From Chamaelirium japonicum (taxonomy: Eukaryota; Streptophyta; Magnoliopsida; Liliales; Melanthiaceae), in NCBI GenBank assembly GCA_947650365.1, contig OX393550.1, forward strand, positions 69,185,744-69,249,743: a stretch of 64,000 nt of DNA. Direction: 5' to 3'. The notes below the pieces were generated by a model that was not told where the DNA came from, ran no database searches, and was given only the letters and a program-made list of their open reading frames with translations. The translations under genes were made by a program, and so were the position numbers. Within the stretch, counting starts at the first letter, position 1, and each line of letters opens with the position of its first letter. Below are positions 57,124 to 64,000 of this stretch, piece by piece.

Positions 57124-57287
57124 GAGTTCGGATCTCCTCCAGTTGGTCCGCCTCGGTCAGTGGGTCCGCACGCATCACAACCGTACGATGGCAGGCGACC
57201 CGAAGTGAGTCGTATTCCAGCCAGACTGCATGTGGCTGTGATGCGCTCCGAGCCCACCAGGATGATGACTGGATGAGATCCAAACTC
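57124..57287. mobile_element. MITE, GAGTTCGGATCTCCTC family, copy 3
   Basis: 164 bp with ends GAGTTCGGATCTCCTC and GATGAGATCCAAACTC. Same family as 47650 and 47827. It abuts the poly(A)-like tail of the LINE fragment to its right. Confidence 0.7.
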
Positions 57288-57294
57288 TATTATT

Positions 57295-57640
57295 ATATTT
57301 TTTTTGGTAAGCTAGATAATTTATATTAAACAAAACAACAGTACATACAAAAGTGTTTCAAAATTAGCTACCCAATCCGCCGCTGTATTAGCTTCACAGT
57401 AAACATGGGAGATCTTGGAGAAGATAATGATTGCCACATCCGTTCTTGATCCAGTTGATGATAGTAGCGGAGTCACCCTCGATCCATACTGCAGCCCTCC
57501 ATCTAGAAGCCAAAGTCGCCTTAAGCCCCTCCCACAGAACTTTGGCTTCCGTGTCGATCACTGAAGAGGTCCGGATTGGGGTCGCACCAGCCATCAAGAT
57601 GTTAAGGGATCAATCCTAACCTAGTCCTAAGTTGCAAGTA
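57295..57640 (-). pseudogene. LINE-type RNase H (RVT_3) fragment with A-rich tail
   Basis: The minus strand at 57597-57394 reads TPIRTSSVIDTEAKVLWEGL and VWIEGDSATIINWIKNG. This is the plant RNase H-like fold with the second acidic residue in the E-A-K stretch and the third in EGDS. Then, after a frame change, KISHVYCEANTAADWVANF. It ends near an A-rich tail (57290-57305). Such domains end many plant LINE ORF2 proteins and also occur as single genes. The tail and truncation favour a LINE relic. Confidence 0.7.
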
Positions 57641-58232
57641 AATCCGAGTGTGATGGCTGTCTCGGTTTCTTTTATTGCTTTGCATCATCAAATGCACATA
57701 TAAGTAGATTGTTCCTTCTCATCTCCTGGATACATGCATCTCTCATGTTGTAGAGGAGTTACCATGCCCTGATGGTTGGGGCCGAGGACCGACCTGTCTG
57801 AAGGAAGTTCCACGGCGGCCGGTCGAAGGGCAGTCCATGCCGGGCTTATCGAACTGTCGGAGCTGCGCTCGCTCGGGTGCATCAACCCGATGACCGGGTT
57901 TTGGTGATCGGCTCCCCGTTGATTCCTTGCTCGCCGGCGTCATGTCAGGACGGGGGTCATGAAACGAAGGCAATAAACACAACCATCCGCTGATAACATT
58001 ATCGTCCATGTGCATCATATCAAAAGGAGGTATGAAGCTATATCATAGCAATTGTTTGGGATTGAACCAACAACACGAAATAAAGATTTTCATCAAACCA
58101 ACCAATAATGGGTATCAGTATTTTCCCAAAACACCAAATGAAAAATGAAAAGAGCCACTATAGAAATGAAAAGAACCCAACAATGGGGAGAAAACCTAAT
58201 TAGCATATATATATAGCTAGAGAGAGAAAAGC
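57641..58232. other. 3' flank of the proton pump-interactor gene
   Basis: Minus-strand GC-rich sequence (57760-57960) with a 91-codon chance frame I do not recognise. AAAGCAATAAAAG at about 57670-57682 on the minus strand could be a polyadenylation signal, possibly of an LTR. A (TA)n and (GA)n pair is at 58204-58227. Confidence 0.4.
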
Positions 58233-60036
58233 TTAGAACCCAAGGTTTGGCAGGCTAAAGGTCGAAGACGAAAAGTAGTCGCCAGCGAAGAACAGCAGGA
58301 CTAGGAGAAGAGAGAGCACAAGAACCCACATCCATGTTCGTATCGTTCTCTTGCCCTTATCGCGGAGAGGCAAGGGAAGAGGTTGTATCTTGTTGTATTG
58401 CTTAATTGCCGCCGGTGGCCTTGATGACCGCCTCCTTGAGGCTGGTGCTACTGTGATTTCAGGTTCTTTATCAGTTTCAGGTGGAACCATGCCGACGATG
58501 GGAGCACTCTCTCCTTCGACGCCCTCATCTGTTGCATCTGCTAAGATAGCTTTCTTCTTCTCCTTTTTAGCTCTCTTCTGAAAAAAAATGTTAGAGAAGC
58601 AATGATTCAGATCTATGCCAAATATGAAGAATGATTGCTTTAGTGACTATAGTCTTTATAAACCAAGAAAATACATTTTAAAGCTCCAAACCGATAGCGA
58701 GTAAACTTCATGGAACGATGGTCCATCTAAACTCGTTCAGATTTTGTCAGAACCGATCTGAAGCACCACCCAAAACCGGAAAAAGCCCCGATTCAGAACA
58801 GTTTGACCTAAGCTCGACATGGTTTGGACCTGGTATGGCTGAATTGGACATAAACAAGGACGAATAGAACCTTATCCAACAAAATATAGCTTGAATCGGC
58901 CAAATCGAACCAAAAATCGATCGAATCAAACCCTATTTGACCGAAACAGATCTGAACAAGCCCGAACCAGATTCTAGTCAGCCGACTAACACCTGAATCC
59001 AACAAATTCTTGCCAAATCAAGTGTGAATTGGCCAAATCCAGTCCGAATTGGCCGAATCAAAATTCAATCATATCAGAATCGGATGACTAAATCCGACCG
59101 GGATTTCTGAGTTTTTTTTATTTCGGACTGTTCGGCCGAAATGGCTTATTCTTTGCCCGGGCCAAACTAGAACCCAGATTCTCAAAGCATGGTAAATTTA
59201 GAAGCTCGGATCTCTATACTAACTTATATTTTGTTAAATGTAGAAGATTTACCATTTCTCTAATCTCAGCTTCCTTTTTTGCTCTGTAGTCAGCTTTAGC
59301 TAGGGCCTTCATAGCCTTCTGCCTCTTCCTTTCCTCGGCCTCCCTGGCTTTGGTCCTCTGCTCCAGCCGACACTGTTCTTTCAATTCTGCCGCAGCCTTC
59401 TCTTTTCTCAATTCCTCTTCCTTCCTCTCTAACTCATCTGCCTTTCTTGCCAGCTCATCCTCTTCCTTTGTTCGCTTGATCACTTCATCTGCTTCCTTTA
59501 ACTCTTCATTGCTAGGAACCGTATCCTTGACAACGCCACTTGAAGTTGTAGATTTTTTTGATTTAGCAGCATGATTTGCTGGTGGTGCCACTTCTTCGGG
59601 CATTGGCATTGTCCCCATGTTTCCGTCTTTCACCTCCAAGTCTAAAACAGGAACAGGTGAGCGAACACTAGATATAGGCAAAGGAGCATTTCTTGTGCTT
59701 CGGTCTACATAGCTACTCTGCAGTATGGGTGGCTCCTCATCAGGACCTAGTGATCTTCCATCCGTCGTACTCAATCTTCTGATTGTACTGTTCACATTGG
59801 ATTCAACATACAGTTTGCGGAATTCCTCATTGTTGTTCCAAAGTTCCATAATTCTTTCCACCTGTGATGCAGAGGCCAAAACATTAGCCGCTGTGTGCTG
59901 CAATTAGTTGATCTACAAGAAGAAGGGTAGCAATCACCTGTTCGCTACAATGGGATCGAAGGCCCTCTCTATTTCTGGAGAATGCATAGTTTGCTGCAGC
60001 TTGCTGGTCATCCTTGTACATGAGAAAATATTTGCT
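58233..60036 (-). CDS. Proton pump-interactor family protein, 3' exons (partial)
   Basis: CDS complement of 58233-58577, 59253-59861 and 59938-60036, all phase 0, giving 350 aa with the N-terminus missing. Exon a (60036-59938) starts SKYFLMYKDDQQAAANYA; exon b starts VERIMELWNNNEEFRKLY and has DGRSLGPDEEPPIL, the signature of the family. A charged coiled coil (EEDELARKADELERKEEELR onward) follows. The last exon has basic KRAKKEKKK, a Pro/Ser linker and a C-terminal TM anchor WMWVLVLSLLLVLLFFAG. Arabidopsis PPI1 binds the C-terminal autoinhibitory part of the plasma-membrane H+-ATPase and stimulates it; members are anchored to ER or plasma membrane. Splice sites are GTGATT..TCACAG, GTAAAT..TTTCAG and an acceptor at 60037. 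Upstream exons are not visible. Confidence 0.88.
58578..59252 (-). other. Intron of the proton pump-interactor gene, 675 bp
   Basis: Donor ATG/GTAAAT and acceptor TTTTTTTTCAG. It contains loosely repeated CCGAATTGGCCAAATC-type motifs (58890-59160), probably the relic of an hAT MITE. Confidence 0.85.
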
Positions 60037-60567
60037 CTGCACACAAATGCAATATAACTTTCTTTCGGTGAAAATGGATAATTATATAGTGTTGCACAGA
60101 ACTGTGCCAAAGTTGTGGTCTATCATGGTAATTTCCCATCAAACTAATACAATGCTGAAATTAATAAAACTGAGAATAATAGGGTTTTACAATAAAACTG
60201 TGAAACATTTTACAGTTCTGAGAAAAAGCAAGATGGAGGGTTCAGCAAGTTCATAAATTTGTTTATATCCCCCAGATCATTTACATTAATATATGAACAA
60301 TAACGAGATCCATAGAACAGACAATTGTGCCATACTAAGTTTGACAAAAAAACGGAAATACTTGAAGTTGTGACTAGCTTATGTAAAGTTCATAATCCAA
60401 AGGATAGCAAGTGGCAAGGTTTAATTCCAGCACTAGTTAAATCTTTTAAGGGTACCAGGAGCTCCACAACAAACCATGGTTCGAGAAAAAATAACATATA
60501 TCAAGACCTTCCACTAGCTTTTAACAATGTAAGCGTCTGATGTGGAATTTAGATTTCAAAACCTACT

Positions 60568-61164
60568 TTTTAGCTCAAAAAATTCCACAAGATGTAGAAG
60601 TACGAGTGCATCTAGAAAACCATGGTCCGTCTTAGAAAATTTTGAATGTATAAAAACTTTTCTATATAAAAATTCTTTTTTCCAGACCTAGTACAAAAAC
60701 AGTGTTTCACATTTCAGCATAATTTTTAAACAATTTCAAACTTGCATAACTTTTTGGTTTTAAGTCCGCTTTCAAAATCGTTTGAAACATTATTTCAACA
60801 ATCAACTAATCTTTATTTTAAAAATATTTTTATCCAAAAAAAAGATTAAAAAACATGAAAAATATATATCAAAACCGAACCAAATAAGATTGCACAAGAC
60901 TCATAAACTCAATGCATTGAATACATGTTATGTGAAGCGCTACACCCCTAGATAGGGTACAAATATTATTTGAGTGTCCCAAAGTGTGTATCTATACTTG
61001 GTTTATGACTATCCAGAGTTTCACTAAAATATTTTATCAAAAAATCAATATTTCCACCATTTCTACAAAATTACAATATTTCCACACTGTCGAAATATTT
61101 CCACGAAATATTTCCATATCCAGAAGATCGAAATTTCCACCGAAATGGAGATTTCGAACCTTGC
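60568..61164. mobile_element. hAT-type element, left-truncated copy
   Basis: About 600 bp matching the right part of the element at 46407-47389 (TAGCTCAAAAAATT start, GATTTCGAACCTTG end), in the same orientation. The left third and its duplication are missing. Confidence 0.8.
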
Positions 61165-61970
61165 CCTCGACACAAGAGGGAGTTCTCTAAAAAAAAATAA
61201 AGGGCTTTGGTGGATTTGATAATTTGGGTAAGGTTGAGATTTGAAGATGTAAAATAAGATAAAAGACTGATCTGAAATTACAGTATAAAAGAGTCAAAGA
61301 TGCTTAAAGATTAATTTAGAAGAAATCTACAATTTAAGGAGGATTGGAATCTAAAAGGAAAATGCAAACTAATAAGGATTCGTGAAGGAATTCATAGAAC
61401 ACATGTTTGTTTATTAAAATTCTGTAGCAAAATTCAGAAGGCTGGAAGACTTATAAAGGCTTTGATGTAGACCTAAGCATAAGGATGGATCTAAGAAGCA
61501 ATCTAATCAAGATCCATTATGAAATATTATAGATGTAGAATTAAAAGAAAGATACAAGAATGTAAAAGTAAGACAAGTTATAAAGGGATAGGCAAAAGGA
61601 AAAAAACTAGAATAACCGCACTAAAAAGTCACACTTAGTGTTTCCTGGGCGTTGCACCAAGAATCCCAACACATCACACTAAAGCAATTGCAGCAGATAT
61701 ACAACAAATAAATAGAAAAAAATTTGGTATCAATTGAATTCGGTGACCAAAGGCCCATTTATATGTCTACCACTCTCACATGGATTACCGTAGTCCAAGT
61801 GAAAGGAAACCTATAGGGGTCGCCCCCCTATTCCCTAGTTGAAGGGGGGCAATTACTCTTTAACTTGAACTACTAAATAATCCAAGTGAAAAGAGATCCA
61901 CATGGGAGCAAGCCCTCCTACTTGCTTGGATTAGGAGGCCGACTGCCCTTTCACTTCTGTTGGAACACTT
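61165..61970. other. AT-rich intronic or intergenic sequence
   Basis: No gene. CCAAGTGAAA occurs at 61795 and 61893 with reversed CCTTTCACTT at 61947, suggesting a small local inverted repeat. Confidence 0.45.
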
Positions 61971-62978
61971 ATCCTACCCAGTGTTTTAAGTATCAATATC
62001 ACCAAGTTGCCCGAGAGAAAAATTGAGGATATATTTCTATTTATCGCCAAATATCGCTAAAAATTAGGGAAAAGAGAGGGGGGGAAGGGGCAAAATAAAG
62101 ACTTTTTTAGAAGATTTTTCTATATATCCCTTTAGGATGTATAGATACACCATTATGATCAATAAGATACATAAAACAATCATTTCCTCTATGGGACACT
62201 CAATTTAGGCTCTATATATGAATCTGTGAACTGTCTGACACTGTCTATGAATTGTTGAAACTTTGCAACAGTAGGTGAATTAAACAATCACAATAAGATT
62301 ACACACACTAGGAAGCATGATAAAACATATCAAAACCTATATGGTTCACAGTACATCAAAGCATATCACAAATTAATAACTTATAAAGCATAAGACATAA
62401 TAAGTATCAAACATCTCACAAACTGACAGTACATGACATAGCATAATACTCTGAAAATGATATAAGCAAAAAAATTTCAAATTAGGATAGCATGCAGATT
62501 GGATGTGTAGTATTGACATACTAAAATTTCATTAGGGTTTATTGGGTTTAAATAGATGAAACCCATGAATCCCAATTAATTTCATGATAATCATGACGAA
62601 TCACATCAAACTTGATGCGATTCATGTTTATAATCTATTCTCACGAAGATCTACTTAAGAAATTTAAAAAATTAAAAAAAAAGATTTGAAAATATACCTC
62701 AATTTAGAAGTTTGAAAAAACCCCCAAATCCATGAAGAGAGGCTTCAAATTCACCAAGAACAACAAATGGTGGGTTTGGCGATATATCGGCGATATTTGA
62801 CAGTATATTGGCGATATATCGACGATATTGAGCGATAAATGACGATATTAGTGATATATCGGCAATATATTAGCGATATATCGATTTCTTCCCCAAAACA
62901 GGAGAATTTAACTTGGATTAGTGTCGGAACCTGGCGATATAGCGATATATCGCCGATATTTAAAACACTAATCCTACC
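61971..62978. mobile_element. hAT-type element, 992 bp, with 8-bp duplication
   Basis: The element is 61979-62970. The ends are CAGTGTTTTAAGTATC and, from the other side, TAGTGTTTTAAATATC. ATCCTACC is duplicated exactly at 61971-61978 and 62971-62978. The right part (62775-62960) consists of repeated GGCGATATATCG-type palindromic motifs. A weaker set (ATCGCCAAATATCGC) is near the left end. No transposase. Confidence 0.88.
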
Positions 62979-64000
62979 CAATTTAGAATAACATTTACAT
63001 AGCTTTGGTACCCTAATGGAAGTGAATCGAGCACTTTCACAAGGATTTGGAGTTCTAATATATGGACTCCAACCCATTCTCAAAAAGAGGGGCCCATCCT
63101 GTGTTTAGTCTCTTTTTGGTGGTTGATTGCCTCCTCTTGTTTCCTTGGATGTTTGGATCCTCTCCACTCCCTTGGATGGTAGGTTGTCTTCTTACCAATC
63201 TCATGTTTATCCCATAGCACCCAGCATGGCTCATTTTGTGATTGCTTGAGATGCTTAAAGAGGCAAGTGAACATTGGCACTTAATTCTTAAAATCTACCA
63301 GTGTTTGACTCAGGGGTTGGCAGAGGTAGTTTAGCGTCCGAACAGGAATATACTGCAACTGAACAAAGGGATCTTCCGTCAACTTCTCCAGCCGTATCTC
63401 TTGTCTGATCATCTCCAGTGCTTTCTAGTATTGGAAGTGAGACTAGCGGTTTTAGAATTGGAGTGTGCATCCCGTCATACTCCGGTCTACCACCACTAGT
63501 TTATGTCCCTAACGGGCTGACTTTCAAATTCCCTCCTCTTGTTTCCTTGGATGTTAGGGTCCTCTCCACTCCCATGGATGGTAGGTTGTCTTCTTGGTAA
63601 GGCAATATTTTTCCTATTCTGCGCATATGCCCATAATTGAGATGCATCACAATGGATGAATATCTGCTCAAGTATAAGCATCTATCTAAATATACTCTGA
63701 ATCGACTGAGCGCTTGTGTTGTTTAATATTTTTATACCTTCATGAAATTCTATTAAAACAAAGGTGCTTTCCTTATACCTCGGAACATGGCAACTGGTTG
63801 CACAAAATCAGATGCACTACTTAGATCCACTAGTAAACTTTGTCCACTTAGGAGATAGGTAGTACCGGAGTATGTTAAACTTAATAAGTAGCTCCATCTA
63901 GGGTGTTTCATGGTCTGTCACGTGCCAGAATCTTGAAAACTCAACAATAAAATAGACATAAAAGGCACCTCATATAGTTTTATAACCATCTAAATGCCAT

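Larger units (their letters stand above)
60037..64000 (-). other. Upstream intron or flank of the proton pump-interactor gene
   Basis: No further exon of the family is seen up to the window edge, so the next intron would be at least 3.9 kb. It holds a truncated hAT copy (60568-61164), an hAT element (61979-62970) and, at 63127-63196 and 63531-63597, a direct repeat of about 70 bp (CTTGTTTCCTTGGATG, TGGATGGTAGGTTGTCTTCT). A minus-strand stretch at 63430-63290 (after CAATACTAG) opens KALEMIRQEIRLEKL. It is a weak exon candidate I cannot assign. Confidence 0.5.

Noticed and set aside
57743-58018. 91-codon minus-strand ORF downstream of the proton pump-interactor gene
   Set aside because: No domain recognised. 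The GC-rich stretch may be 3' flank or LTR and the frame length is within chance for this composition.
59862-59897. Alternative exon start (HTAANVLASASQ) for the proton pump-interactor exon
   Set aside because: A TTGCAG acceptor at 59898 exists, but splicing at TCACAG before VERIM joins CSEQ to VERIM as family members read. The longer form would add 12 codons in frame and could be a minor variant.

Overview
The window is nuclear DNA of a flowering plant. The evidence is a plant L-type lectin receptor kinase with a GC-rich coding sequence, a proton-pump-interactor-type gene with GT-AG introns, and plant transposon families (CACTA, Mutator-like, hAT MITEs, Helitrons, Ty1/copia, Ty3/gypsy, a Cassandra-like LTR, plant LINEs). 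The GC-rich exons of the kinase suggest a monocot or magnoliid, but that is inference. I see no prokaryotic, organellar or viral gene, and no intact tRNA gene.

Layout. 1-12.0 kb is a nest built on degenerate LINEs (1-3075 and 11.34-12.0 kb). Into these went a Helitron (67-364), a Mutator-like element (817-2320, 9-bp duplication GTGTAACAA), a gag-only Ty3-type LTR element (3081-8684, 5-bp duplication GATTG) full of hairpin repeats, a microsatellite-rich block (9.1-10.4 kb) and a small Mutator-type MITE (11418-11644). 12.0-14.4 kb is very AT-rich with no gene. 14.4-29.24 kb is one large CACTA element. It holds a broken TNP2-type transposase (split by a 545-bp hAT MITE), a broken second protein, and a satellite array of about 36 copies of a 181-bp unit. 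The LINE resumes right after its CACTA end (29243-29790).

29.8-33.6 kb holds a Cassandra-like LTR carrying a 5S rRNA segment, then anonymous decayed sequence. 33.6-40.86 kb is a decayed copia-like element with short LTRs; its right LTR is split by three head-to-tail Helitrons. 41.2-42.5 kb holds two or three small DNA transposons. These end next to the only complete gene, the lectin receptor kinase (42789-45054, + strand, one intron, 711 aa).

45.3-58 kb is again a repeat graveyard: a TRIM-like repeat, an hAT element with its 8-bp duplication, MITEs, an inverted pair of copia fragments around 49.3-52.7 kb, copia LTR repeats, an hAT MITE, a Ty3 LTR fragment, decayed Helitrons and a LINE RNase H tail. 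The second gene is the 3' end of a proton pump-interactor family gene (minus strand, exons 60036-59938, 59861-59253 and 58577-58233). Its upstream part would lie beyond or inside an intron of at least 3.9 kb filled with hAT elements.

The two host genes show no functional link. Most of the window is explained by nested transposition. The most unusual structures are the satellite array inside the CACTA element, the triple Helitron insertion with an uninserted LTR for comparison, and the hairpin arrays that stand where pol would be in the Ty3-type element.
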